NCBI GenBank assembly: GCA_019059635.1
Contig: JAGVRJ010000005.1
Span: 2,170,001 to 2,234,000 of the forward strand
Direction: 5' to 3'
DNA length: 64,000 bases
From: Proales similis
Lineage: Eukaryota > Rotifera > Eurotatoria > Ploima > Proalidae
Below are positions 54,376 to 64,000 of this stretch, piece after piece. The translations under genes and the position numbers were made by a program. Position 1 is the stretch's first letter; every line of letters begins with the position of its first letter. The notes below the pieces were generated by a model. That model had not been told where the DNA came from, made no database searches, and was given only the letters and a program-made list of their open reading frames with translations.

Positions 54376-55204
54376 TCGATCTCTTGAACTGCACTTTGGA
54401 GCTAATCGATCAAGTGAACGCCTGGCTCGAGTCAAATTTAACTTGAACGCCAATTGAACGGGAGCAGACTCTTTCTCCCTTTCTCTCTATCTCCCTGGTT
54501 CCTTCTGAATGTGTCAAAGTCAACGTGGAACTAAAGAAAACCACAATTTCTTCTTTGTTTATGATTTAGGCTCGATTGACGTGATCTTGGGATTCAGAGG
54601 TCTTCACTCACACAAGTCAACTCTGAATCTAGAATGGGGTCCAAGGTTATATTTCCGGCCTTGTTAACATTTGGGCCATTCAAAATTATGCGCTGGTCAG
54701 CACTCGGACGTCTCCAAGGCGCACTCTGGCTGCAAATACACACATACACAATGACACAGGACGGACATAATCGCATTTGACTTGCACGAACCGGGCCATA
54801 ATGCATTTGAGCCGATCTGGAGAGTCGTGAATGGACAGGGCGAGAAATCGACACTTTTATTCGAACGGCGATAGGGCATCCCAATTGACTGGCTAAGTCA
54901 GGGCATCAGGGCAGGTAATGAGGCAGCAAACTGCAACTAGACCGAGCAGAGATACTCAATCCAATCGACAGGTGTGCTCAGTTTAGACGCGACTCGCCCG
55001 GTCGCATCGAGCGCGCAAAGCACTTTAGTTTTGTTTGGCTGCTCTGCTTTGCTATAAACATACGAACATTTGCATTCGCTTATATTGCGTGCGCCCTCCC
55101 TCCTCCGATGCGGCAGGAACGCCGCCGTCAATACCAACACAACTGCCGCGGCTTAGAGCGGCTGAATGACACATAAATTATTATTCATCATCTGCTTATT
55201 GCAA

Positions 55205-55235
<31 letters not shown>

Positions 55236-55433
55236 TTCATTCTCGCACGATTCCGAATCCATCCTCTCTCGTCAACCAGATTGCCCATCCACTGTTCACT
55301 GATCCACTGTCTATGTTTGTTCGCCTAAAAATCTCTGGTTCAATTCAAATCGAATTCGATTTAGATCGACTAGACCGAAGAGAATAGGAAAGAGAGTAAA
55401 TGAAACTTGCGCCCAAGTGAACCGAACTGCAAC
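54376..55433. promoter_or_regulatory. Divergent upstream region, Pol X / furry
   Basis: About 1.06 kb between divergent starts, with a (CT)n run at 55213-55236. No coding sequence or clear TATA box is seen. Confidence 0.45.
55213..55236 (+). repeat. (CT)n microsatellite
   Basis: About 24 bp of CT dinucleotides roughly 200 bp upstream of the furry start codon. Confidence 0.9.
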
Positions 55434-58400
55434 ATGTCCGTCACTTCAGACGCGGAGGCCAAAGCAGAGGCGAGCGGCAGCGCAGAGCAATCAGCTGATG
55501 CGCTAATTCGACTTCCGTGGGGCGCACTCAAATACGAGAAGCGAACAGGCCCAATGCCTGGCCTGGACGCGTCTCAAAAAAGACCGGGCGAGTTTCTAAT
55601 GAGTCTCTTGCTCACCAACTACATTCAGTTGTGTGGAAAGAAGCTGGACAAGCTGCTTGTGGGCAGTGAGAGAGAGAGACGCATTCGCGACGCCCTGCAC
55701 CGGGGCGAGGATGGCGAGTTCGACCGGCTCATTGACGCAATGAGCTCGGTGGCCGAGCACAGTCTGCCCTCGCTTACCAGAACTCTGCTCAGCTGGTACG
55801 ATCGACTGGTGAGCGCAATAAATGCGCAAAAGAAGCAGCAGCAAAAGCAGCTGACGGGCAGCAGCGCCAATCTGGCCAGCGAGGCCAACGCCAAGCTCGC
55901 AGGCAGCAAAGGCAAGAATCAACAGCTGCAGACGCGAATCGAAAGCGAAATTGCCAACGAGCGCAAGATGCTTCTAGCGCACGCCTTCTTCTGCGTGCCG
56001 CTGATCGAAGTGCTCAAGCAGCTCTCGTTTCATCCGGGCAACGACGACATTCTCAACAACATCATTGACATATCGTTCAATCGCTTCCTCACCAAAGACT
56101 TGTCCTCGTCGAGCGCCCACACGGGCTCTTTGGTCAACGCGGACAACCAGTATGTGACCGACTTGCACGCGGAACTGATCGGCACCATTGCCCATTCGCG
56201 CTTCAATCTGGTCAAGCATCGATTCATATTTGAGTTCACTCGTCTCAAGTTGAACCTATCGTCGATCAGCGCGCCAAATCAGTCGGCCTACATGTCGTAC
56301 GGGCCGAGTCAAGGAGGCGAGAACGAGATAAGCGCGAGCACGAAAAGCGTCTCGTCCGCCAACTTGTCGGTGATCATCCGGCTCCTGATGGGCATGAAGC
56401 ACCTGCGGATAAAGATGGTGCCCATCGAGGACTTTGAAGCGTCGTTTCACTTTCTCAACGACTGCGCGCAGTATTTCGTCGAGTCAAAAGACAAGGACAT
56501 CAAGCACACGTTGGCCGGCCTGTTTGTGGAAATACTCATGCCAATCACCGGCTCAGTGAACAACGAGGTGAACGTTCCTTGCCTCAAGCTGTTTGTGGAC
56601 ATCCTCTACTCGCACGCGATCGAGCTCTGCAACAAGAGCAAGCACCGAATCGCTATGTTTCCCCTCCTGACCTGTTTGCTGTGCGTGAGCCAGAAACAGT
56701 TCTTCCTCAACAACTGGTTCCAGTTCGCGCAGCTCTGCTTGCAGCAGCTCAAGGCCAAAGAGCAGACGCTCACGCGCATCTCGGTCGAGTCAATACTCCG
56801 CCTCGTCTGGGTCTACATGGTGCGAATAAAGGGCGAGAAAACGAACGAGACCAACCTGCGCCTTCAAATAATCTGCAGCAATCTGTTTCCAAAAGGCAAC
56901 AAGTACGTGTGGCCACGTGACGCCCCCGCCAACGTCTTTGTCAAAGTGGTCAGCTACATTGCGCACGAAAAGCTCGACTTTGCCATGAAAGAGATCGTCT
57001 ACGAGCTCTTGTCGATCGATTCAAGTCAAACGTCGCCTGTGGGCCAGGCCAGCTCGAACGCGAGTGGCCAATCGTCCGGCGCTGCCGCTGCCGACAACAT
57101 AATCGTGCCCACACCGAGTCTCATCGGCAATGCGTTCAACAAGAGCAAGGACAACCTGCTTATTCAGCCGATCAGAATGGAGATCGGCCTGCGCGCTTTC
57201 GTTCAGATCGCTGATCGCCTTCAGCAGCAAAAGTTAGACGGCATGTCGAACGCGCCCATGATGCCGTCTACGTTTCACACGCCCAATAACGACGCGCTGA
57301 CCAGTTTCATGGCGGACTGCGGCGCTCCGATCGAACGGGTCATTCTGAGTGATGCGCTAGCACGCGAGATCGGCCTCGCCGGCTACATCGAGCCGATCAG
57401 ACGTGCATTCCAGGACATATTGAAGACGCTGGACAACACAATCGGTCGGCCCTACCTGATGAGCCGTGCTGATCAGCATCAACAATCAGGCGACGCGGTG
57501 GCGGCCAAGATCGCGGGCCAACAAGACAACAGCAGCAGCCCGTCGCTTAACCAAGTCTCGGGCGCTTCCATTCTCAGTCCGGACTCGTCCGGTCTGAGTG
57601 CGACCACCGATTTGACCGGCTCCACGCAGCATCTGAGCGCGTTGAGCAAAGAGCTGAGTCTGAATGGCGAGAACGCGTCTCGCTTGTGCTTGCTCAAGAT
57701 CTGCATCGCGTTCATTCCGCGTTTGATGCCAAATTTAAAAGAGAGCGAGCTGATCGAGATTCTCACTCGACTCACTCTTCACTTGGACGAAGACTTGAAG
57801 CTGATCGCATTTAGAACGCTCAAGACGCTGGTGGCGCACTTTCCCGCTTGGCGTCGATTCGTTTTCACCGGCTTCACGAATTTTATTCTGAAAGAAGTGA
57901 GCGAAACCCAGCCGAAGCTGATCGACGGCTCGCTCAAGATGCTCACTCAGCTTGTGGTCACTTGGCGCCAGGCGTTGGTCGACAATTCAAAGTGCAGCGA
58001 CGAACAGCTCATGGAAGATCGGCGCCAAATCATATTCCGGCTCGAGGGCTTTTCCCTATTCAATCTTTGCCACTCGCAGCTTCAACGCCGCCGCTACGCC
58101 CTACTCATCTTGCGCGAGTGCAAGCAAATCGGCCAAATGGTCGAATGCTTCAGCAAGTTCAAGCACCACAACTATGCGCTTGACGTGCTGAACGCGGCAT
58201 CGGTGCACGCCATGCAGCAGCTTCACTTTCAATGCTTCAACTCGAGCCTGACAATGAGCAACACGACGCCTGACCTCGAGCATCTGATTGAGCTCTCTGC
58301 CAACTGGGCCAACGTCACCAACCCGGTCGTTCAGATAAGCAGCGAATCGATGAAATCGGCGCGAACGTTGGCGAACGCGCCGGGCTTCGACTCAGAGCAC

Positions 58401-61400
58401 GACAGCTCGTTGCCGATCGAGCACGAGAGCGCCTCTCAAGCGAGCTCGTCCAACGCGCTCTACACATTCGACCCGTGGACCGAATGCCTGGCGGTCTTCT
58501 TCTCCTACGAGTTCATATTCGCCAAGTGTCCGCAGGCGCGTCTCGACGCATGGCCGTTCATCTACACCCGGCTCCAGCAGCTGCTCAGTTTGGTCGACCC
58601 GAACGAGCAGCCGCAGGAGAGCTCGCGCACGTCCATTCTGTTCGGTGTGGGCGCCAACTCGCTGGAGAAGATGCGTCGTGCGGCCAGCGAGCGAGAGCTC
58701 GGTCTGAATATTTGGAAGAACTTCCTGATGGGCGCCTGCTGCCTCACGTCTGGCTCGGATCGCTACTTGTACCAAAGTGAATACGAGCAGGCGTTCACTC
58801 GACTAGACGAAGACCCGAGCGAGCAGGCCACTCAAACTCTGAGCGCCCTGTCCACCAGCGTCAACGTGGACTTTACAATGCACGAGTCGACCTCAAAATT
58901 CTACACCACGTTTGGCACGGCCACTTCGCTGCTCAAGATGATTGTGCCCTTTCTCAAGTGTGAATGCAACTACTTCCGCGAGATAGTGGTGCGAGGACTG
59001 GGCCGAATCAACATCGAGGCGATGCGCGACCTGATCGAGGAGCTTGTGCCGCTCATCAAGGAGTCGTTCGATCGACGCCAGGACAAACAGCGGCGGATGC
59101 GCAAGCGCGACCTCACCCGCCTGGCCATCATCCGCATATTCGAGCTGATGGCCGAACAAGGCCTGCTCGGCAAGCGAATCGTGGACACCACTACCAAAGT
59201 CTACCAGAGCAAGTACCAGAACGACCAGCTACGAATAAACGACGAGCTTCAGCTGAGAAAGGCCTACATCGAGTTCGTGGACAACATGCTGGCTTATTTC
59301 GACCAGGAAGGTGACAAGTACTCGGAGCTGACGCTGCCCATCCGGCTTCACTTTAGCTCGTTCATCCAAAAGCTCATCAACTCGGTGGGCATCGAGAAGC
59401 GCTCGTATCTGTTCAACTCGAGCACTCGTCACAGCCTGTTCTTTCTGTGCGACAAATGGAGCGCCCGCTTCGGCCTCTGCACCTCTCTCAGCATGCAGTC
59501 GCCCAATCCGAACCACGTCTATCAGCATCAAAATCACCTGCACCACCAGAACTGCTATCACTATTATGACGAGCTGGAGCTGGCAGCGGCCAAGGCCTGC
59601 GCCTCCCTCCTCTACTGCGGCGACACGTTCGACTTGATCTCGAGCCACTCGAACACCATCGGCTTTGCGTGGCTCACTCGCCTGCTCGAGCATGCCAACA
59701 TCGAAATGCGCATGTACGACGCCTGCAAGCACATTGTGCCCAACGAGATCTATCTGCTCGCCTCGCAGACGTGCGTCAAGCTGCTCCAGCTCAATCTGCA
59801 CAACTTGACCATGCTGGCTAAAGAGGACGCAGCCGCCACCGCAGAGAGCTGCTCGACTCAAACCGAACGCAACGCCCTATTCGACTGGCTCATACAACAG
59901 TGCTACTCGAGCGTGTCCTGTCAAGTGGCCGACCTCTGCTTTCTGGCGCTTTCCAAAGTGTTCATCGACTACGCTGAGAACAGTTTGGAGCTGAAAGCCA
60001 AGAGCGTTGCGGACACCTTCTTTCAGGCGACGTACTCAGTGCCCCTGCTAGCTCTGGCGCTCACAAAGTGCGGCAGCAGTGGCTCGTCCAACGTGCACGA
60101 AGCGAGCGCTCAAATGCTCATCCTCATCGAACGGCACTATTTGAACAAGAGCGCGGACGCCGACTGCGTGCGGCATCGGGTCAGCGAGTTCGAGCGAATG
60201 CTGGCCAATCAAAAGTCAAAAACGTCCACGCTCAGCGACGAAAGCGCCACTTTCGCCGACTGCGCGACCAAAGCGAGCCTTCTGGACGCGCTCGCAATCA
60301 AATCGAAATCTCAGCTGTTCGTGTCCGAGTACATGGCCAAGCGCAACGCCGAGCTCGGCATTAACCTCTTCCTCGAGCTGACGGTCAACTTCGAAAAGTG
60401 CGAATCGTGCGACATGCGCAAGTCCATTCTCCGTGTGCTTGTGCCTTGGCTCAGCAACTTTGAACTGATCGACTCGAGCACAGCCGAGGCCACAGCCGAG
60501 ACTCAAAGGATCGCCAGCGCGTCCGATCTCGTCTTGAACAACCTGTTCTATTTGACGTGTCGATTCGGCGCCCAGAACGACTTTGAGCCCCTCTGGCTCA
60601 TACTGGCCTCGTCGGGCCGCATGAACGTGAGAGTGATCCTGCGCTACTTGCTGGTGATGGCCTCACTGGCAACCTATGAGCTGCTCGGCTCGGTAAAGCT
60701 TATCGTTAGATTCCTGCTCAAGGCCAGTGGTCGCTATCTCATCGACGAGCTCGTCTATGAGCTCGAATGCATCGACAGCTTCTCGTCGGTGGTCGAGCGA
60801 ACCGACAACTTGTTCCCCTTCTACCGATTCAGCAAGCAAGTGCCTCTGCGGGCGAGCGAGAAAAATCGCACCGACGTCGTCTACGTAGTGAACAAGAGTG
60901 AGCCGAGTGATGATGAAGTAGACAGCGACCAATGGAACGAATGGAGCGACTCGGAGAGCGCCAGCAGCGACGACGAGCTAAGCGAGACAGTCGACCAAAG
61001 GCAAAGAGCGAAACGAGCGTCCAGCGCTGCGACCAAGAGGCCGCCTGTCAGCCTGCCGGTAAACTTCCAGACGCGCGCCTGTCCGGTAAATCAGCTGCTG
61101 CAGTCAGCGAGCTCCTATCACTACCAACTGCCGTCGCAGCCGGCGCTCCAGTCCTATCACAACAACTACCTTCACCAGCAGCATTATCAGCACATCAGTC
61201 ACTTGTCGCGCGGATGTGTCTCTCTCATGCTCCTCTCGGAGCTCATAGGCCACGAGGGCGCCGACTATGACCTGAACCGATACATTCCAATCATGTTGCA
61301 TTATTGCGTATTGAACTTTGACAACGTGAAGCAGATTGTGGGCGAGCACGCCAAGAAGCTCTTTCTCAATCTCGTCTACGTTATGAGCATCCAGAGCGAA

Positions 61401-64000
61401 AATTACCAGCTGGCCGAGCGAATTCTCAACGAGTCAAGGTCGATTGTACCGCACGACTCGCTCTTGCACGATCGAAAGTACTCGAGCGGTGGCTATCGCG
61501 ACTGGGGCCAGGTGGGCGGCGCGACCAGTTGCCACTACAACTGGAATTTCCGGCACCAAGTGAACAAGCTCGACGAGACTCAGACGGATAGCTCGGAGCA
61601 GTCCGAGCCGATCGAAGTGATTCTCAAAACTCTGAGAGCTGCGGTCAACAGCCCTGTGTGGCCGCATGAGATGATCACGAGTCAGAATTATTCAAAGTCG
61701 CTTAACAGTGTTGACGCACTGAGCAGCTTTGTGGCCACTTTTGGCAAGTTCGTTGAGATGCGCTTGGGCGGCCCGCTCAGCTCGTTGAGCGTCAAATGGT
61801 CAAAGTACGCTCTTCAGACATCGCTGAGAACAGCGAGTCGTCACTACGCTGGTCGCTCGCTGCAAATACATCGAGCCCTGGGCCACCAGCTCGGCTCTGA
61901 CGAGACTCTTTTACAGCTGCTCAGACGACTGACCGAGACGATTGCCGACGCGAACGAAGATGTGCAAGGCTACGTTATTGAGATGCTGCTCACGCTGAGG
62001 CTGAACGCGCGCCTATTCGCCGAACAGTTTGTCGCCGAGCAGAACGAGCCGAGCTCGCTGAGCGTAAAGCAGAAGAGCAAGTCACTTGAGCCGAGCGCCG
62101 TCCGGCTACAGCCGAGCAACAAGTCGGCCACTGTGTTGGCGACCAGCAGCAGTAGGAGCAACAACAAAGAGCTGCCTCTAAAGGCCGACAGAAGCGCCAC
62201 TCTTTCTCGTCAAGCGGCCAAGGAAATGCTCAGCGGCCAAAGTGGCGCCACGTATCGACACCAGGCGGCGTTCAAGAACACATTTGTGCACGCGTTCATG
62301 ATGCCGCCCGATTTGTCGGTCAGGCGTCGAGCGCCGAGCAACATGTTCAAGCTTTCCGGCAGCCTGAACACGGTCGACCACGCCGTCTGTCTGCGGGTGC
62401 TCGTTCATCTGTTCTGGTCGTGCGTTTGCCTGCTCGAGTCCGACTATGAGCACGAGTACGTGCTCGCGCTGCAAGTGATCCAGGAAGTGCTCAAACACGT
62501 GAACTTGAACGCCGGCCTGGCCGACAACGGCCAGCTGCTTGTGCACAAGAACGAGCTGCGCACCAGTCTCGAGCTCTTTGCCTTCAAGATCAACTGGCCT
62601 GACTTTCCGGGCCTGCAGAACTTGCTGTTCAAAGGCCTGGCTTCGAGCACGACAGACGTCCGAGAGGCGAGCGAGCGTCTCATCATTCAGCTAGTTCCGC
62701 ACTCTTGCTACTTGAACCTTGTTGACCCGCAGAGTAGCCAGTTCCACGGCATGTTGCCCATCAGCATGAGCCTGAGTGCTCTTATGCCCAGTTTGATAGT
62801 GAACTTCGAGCGGCCGAACATGACCTGCTTGAGAGCGGTAGACGCCCTCAGCTCGGCACTGACCGAACGACTCAAGCACGTGGAAAAGGCGGCCAAGAAC
62901 AAGAGCGGCAAATGTGAAAAGCTGAAAAATCTCATTCACATAATCGGCCTCTACTCGACCGGCTCGTTTGGCAAGGACGACGCCAGATGGACAAAGTGCG
63001 TGGTCACTTATCTCACCGAGTACTTTCAACTCTGCCAGGCGGACGAGGAGCAGCCAGGCGAGCTGAAATACTCGCACGGCTGGATCTTGCTCTGGATCGA
63101 AATGATCGACAAGCAGACCGGCGCCTACCAGAGAGCCGCCCTCAAGTGTCTTCATTCGCTGCTCGCCTTTGTCGACTACGGCCAAGTGAACGCGTTCATA
63201 AACGATCAGCTGATTCGAACTCTGGTCAAATACTTGAACACGAGTCTGCACCAAGACTTGATCGAGCTCGTCAGGCTGGTCGTCAATAGATCGTCGTCGC
63301 TGCTCAGTCTCGATCAAAAGAGCCAGTTCAAAAAAGAACTGCCCGGTCGAACGCTCAACTTTGAGCTTGACGTCAAGTCGCTGCTAAACACCGACTCAAA
63401 CGAGTCGGCCGAGCGCCTCTATCAACGCTTCGACGCCTATTTGCGCGATCACAACGAGACGCAGTCGTCAGTCTGTGGCTGGAAACGGCCGGCCGCCTGC
63501 CAGTCTCGCACCCGGGATAGGCTATTCTCGCTGCTGAACGCAGTCAGCAAGCATCAGTCAAATCAGAGTGTTCACGAGCTCGAGTTCGAGTCGGCCAGCA
63601 TGAAGAAAGCCAACAGCGTGATATTCGAGAGCTCATTGAACAGTTCAGAAACGAACCAGCACGCGTCCACATACGACGCCTCTCTGAGCACTTCGGACAG
63701 CTCGGCTGCCCTCAAGAAGCAATCATCGTTGTCGTCGTCGGCAGCGTCGGGCAGCAACTTCAATCGTCGCACTTCGTCATCAAACTCGCTGTCGAACAGT
63801 TCGCCGATCGGCTCCTATTCGAGTCCGGGCAAGAAAGTGCGTGCGCCGCTGGTTCCAGCCGTCTCCAAGGTCAACGAGGAGGCCAACCATCCGGACGACA
63901 ACAATTTCATAAGCTACACGTTCTCGTTCCTGGACGAGCTTGAAAGCCAAGAAGGCGACAGCCCGAAGCAGAGAACCGACGAGGCAAACGCCAACGAGCA
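55434..64000 (+). CDS. fry: Furry (partial, runs off window)
   Basis: An uninterrupted frame from ATG at 55434 to the window edge: 2855 codons plus two bases, with no intron and no stop. Furry is a very large armadillo/HEAT-like scaffold that activates NDR/LATS kinases with Mob proteins and shapes cell extensions. Family landmarks in order: SMSSVAEHSLPSLTRTLLSWYDR, MGMKHLRIKMVPIEDFEASF, DKDIKHTLAGLFVEILMPI, LLCVSQKQFFLNNW, DFAMKEIVYELLS, RHSLFFLCDKWSARF, ASRHYAGRSLQIHRAL, ESDYEHEYVLALQV, WPDFPGLQNLLFKGL-like and ELPGRTLNFELDV. After residue about 2650 comes a Ser-rich region (WKRPAACQSRTRDRLF onward). Animal furry proteins are about 3000-3500 residues, so most of the protein is here. The start is the first ATG of the frame. 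Confidence 0.97.
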   Translation, partial: MSVTSDAEAKAEASGSAEQSADALIRLPWGALKYEKRTGPMPGLDASQKRPGEFLMSLLLTNYIQLCGKKLDKLLVGSERERRIRDALHRGEDGEFDRLIDAMSSVAEHSLPSLTRTLLSWYDRLVSAINAQKKQQQKQLTGSSANLASEANAKLAGSKGKNQQLQTRIESEIANERKMLLAHAFFCVPLIEVLKQLSFHPGNDDILNNIIDISFNRFLTKDLSSSSAHTGSLVNADNQYVTDLHAELIGTIAHSRFNLVKHRFIFEFTRLKLNLSSISAPNQSAYMSYGPSQGGENEISASTKSVSSANLSVIIRLLMGMKHLRIKMVPIEDFEASFHFLNDCAQYFVESKDKDIKHTLAGLFVEILMPITGSVNNEVNVPCLKLFVDILYSHAIELCNKSKHRIAMFPLLTCLLCVSQKQFFLNNWFQFAQLCLQQLKAKEQTLTRISVESILRLVWVYMVRIKGEKTNETNLRLQIICSNLFPKGNKYVWPRDAPANVFVKVVSYIAHEKLDFAMKEIVYELLSIDSSQTSPVGQASSNASGQSSGAAAADNIIVPTPSLIGNAFNKSKDNLLIQPIRMEIGLRAFVQIADRLQQQKLDGMSNAPMMPSTFHTPNNDALTSFMADCGAPIERVILSDALAREIGLAGYIEPIRRAFQDILKTLDNTIGRPYLMSRADQHQQSGDAVAAKIAGQQDNSSSPSLNQVSGASILSPDSSGLSATTDLTGSTQHLSALSKELSLNGENASRLCLLKICIAFIPRLMPNLKESELIEILTRLTLHLDEDLKLIAFRTLKTLVAHFPAWRRFVFTGFTNFILKEVSETQPKLIDGSLKMLTQLVVTWRQALVDNSKCSDEQLMEDRRQIIFRLEGFSLFNLCHSQLQRRRYALLILRECKQIGQMVECFSKFKHHNYALDVLNAASVHAMQQLHFQCFNSSLTMSNTTPDLEHLIELSANWANVTNPVVQISSESMKSARTLANAPGFDSEHDSSLPIEHESASQASSSNALYTFDPWTECLAVFFSYEFIFAKCPQARLDAWPFIYTRLQQLLSLVDPNEQPQESSRTSILFGVGANSLEKMRRAASERELGLNIWKNFLMGACCLTSGSDRYLYQSEYEQAFTRLDEDPSEQATQTLSALSTSVNVDFTMHESTSKFYTTFGTATSLLKMIVPFLKCECNYFREIVVRGLGRINIEAMRDLIEELVPLIKESFDRRQDKQRRMRKRDLTRLAIIRIFELMAEQGLLGKRIVDTTTKVYQSKYQNDQLRINDELQLRKAYIEFVDNMLAYFDQEGDKYSELTLPIRLHFSSFIQKLINSVGIEKRSYLFNSSTRHSLFFLCDKWSARFGLCTSLSMQSPNPNHVYQHQNHLHHQNCYHYYDELELAAAKACASLLYCGDTFDLISSHSNTIGFAWLTRLLEHANIEMRMYDACKHIVPNEIYLLASQTCVKLLQLNLHNLTMLAKEDAAATAESCSTQTERNALFDWLIQQCYSSVSCQVADLCFLALSKVFIDYAENSLELKAKSVADTFFQATYSVPLLALALTKCGSSGSSNVHEASAQMLILIERHYLNKSADADCVRHRVSEFERMLANQKSKTSTLSDESATFADCATKASLLDALAIKSKSQLFVSEYMAKRNAELGINLFLELTVNFEKCESCDMRKSILRVLVPWLSNFELIDSSTAEATAETQRIASASDLVLNNLFYLTCRFGAQNDFEPLWLILASSGRMNVRVILRYLLVMASLATYELLGSVKLIVRFLLKASGRYLIDELVYELECIDSFSSVVERTDNLFPFYRFSKQVPLRASEKNRTDVVYVVNKSEPSDDEVDSDQWNEWSDSESASSDDELSETVDQRQRAKRASSAATKRPPVSLPVNFQTRACPVNQLLQSASSYHYQLPSQPALQSYHNNYLHQQHYQHISHLSRGCVSLMLLSELIGHEGADYDLNRYIPIMLHYCVLNFDNVKQIVGEHAKKLFLNLVYVMSIQSENYQLAERILNESRSIVPHDSLLHDRKYSSGGYRDWGQVGGATSCHYNWNFRHQVNKLDETQTDSSEQSEPIEVILKTLRAAVNSPVWPHEMITSQNYSKSLNSVDALSSFVATFGKFVEMRLGGPLSSLSVKWSKYALQTSLRTASRHYAGRSLQIHRALGHQLGSDETLLQLLRRLTETIADANEDVQGYVIEMLLTLRLNARLFAEQFVAEQNEPSSLSVKQKSKSLEPSAVRLQPSNKSATVLATSSSRSNNKELPLKADRSATLSRQAAKEMLSGQSGATYRHQAAFKNTFVHAFMMPPDLSVRRRAPSNMFKLSGSLNTVDHAVCLRVLVHLFWSCVCLLESDYEHEYVLALQVIQEVLKHVNLNAGLADNGQLLVHKNELRTSLELFAFKINWPDFPGLQNLLFKGLASSTTDVREASERLIIQLVPHSCYLNLVDPQSSQFHGMLPISMSLSALMPSLIVNFERPNMTCLRAVDALSSALTERLKHVEKAAKNKSGKCEKLKNLIHIIGLYSTGSFGKDDARWTKCVVTYLTEYFQLCQADEEQPGELKYSHGWILLWIEMIDKQTGAYQRAALKCLHSLLAFVDYGQVNAFINDQLIRTLVKYLNTSLHQDLIELVRLVVNRSSSLLSLDQKSQFKKELPGRTLNFELDVKSLLNTDSNESAERLYQRFDAYLRDHNETQSSVCGWKRPAACQSRTRDRLFSLLNAVSKHQSNQSVHELEFESASMKKANSVIFESSLNSSETNQHASTYDASLSTSDSSAALKKQSSLSSSAASGSNFNRRTSSSNSLSNSSPIGSYSSPGKKVRAPLVPAVSKVNEEANHPDDNNFISYTFSFLDELESQEGDSPKQRTDEANANE

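Noticed and set aside
59229-59861. Long minus-strand frame opposite furry (and similar frames opposite WDR6, mtHSP70 and NOP14)
   Set aside because: Low-complexity Val/Glu/Leu/Arg translations produced by codon bias on the opposite strand; no domain or start context.
1-64000. Transposable elements
   Set aside because: No transposase, reverse transcriptase, long terminal repeat or terminal inverted repeat with coding content was recognised; the inverted repeats at 9.9 and 13.3 kb are gene duplicates.

Overview
The window is nuclear DNA from a small-genome invertebrate animal. The genes are metazoan (furry, Orb2-type CPEB, an aminergic-like GPCR, TCTP, LYAR). They are split by very short introns: almost all measure about 48-79 bp, and a few run to 100-340 bp. 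A PDZ-DH-PH Rho GEF resembling the protostome-specific GEF family points to a protostome. I cannot place the species further. Coding DNA is GC-rich, spacers are AT-rich with (GA)n/(CA)n microsatellites, and I found no transposon coding sequence. Intron borders were set by reading-frame continuity and by family resemblance recalled from general knowledge, not by a search.

Layout. 0.6-7.5 kb: UBE2H (-), LYAR (-), an unrecognised 357-residue gene (+) and NOP14 (-). 7.9-14.3 kb: six small secreted-protein genes (called A-F here) that share a Gly-Phe motif (NIGxGxF..GG(V/I)FG or a variant). Some are built like amidated neuropeptide precursors. Three share a nearly identical promoter plus signal-peptide exon, one copy inverted. 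I recognise no described family; this is the most novel part of the window. 14.8-18.5 kb: mitochondrial HSP70 (+) and a class A GPCR (-). 18.5-25.5 kb: a 7-kb stretch without coding genes but with promoter-like sites. 25.5-33.2 kb: PDZ-RhoGEF (+), tRNA-Gly(GCC) (-), a three-PDZ protein (-) and a short CPEB2-4/Orb2 protein (+). 35.0-46.2 kb: a small unknown gene, then a same-strand run EDEM2, WDR6, UTP4 and TCTP separated by only 225-284 bp. 46.6-54.4 kb: a 19-exon ABCB/P-glycoprotein (-) and a Pol mu/TdT-like DNA polymerase (-). 55.4 kb to the window edge: furry (+), an uninterrupted reading frame of 8.57 kb that runs off the end.

How the genes relate. Several serve ribosome or RNA biogenesis (NOP14 and UTP4 of the small-subunit processome, LYAR, WDR6 for tRNA methylation). 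Others serve protein quality control (EDEM2, mtHSP70, UBE2H). Their proximity looks like dense packing rather than an operon, because several have their own poly(A) signals. The A-F cluster is a local family expansion by duplication, inversion and probable gene conversion of the 5' ends.
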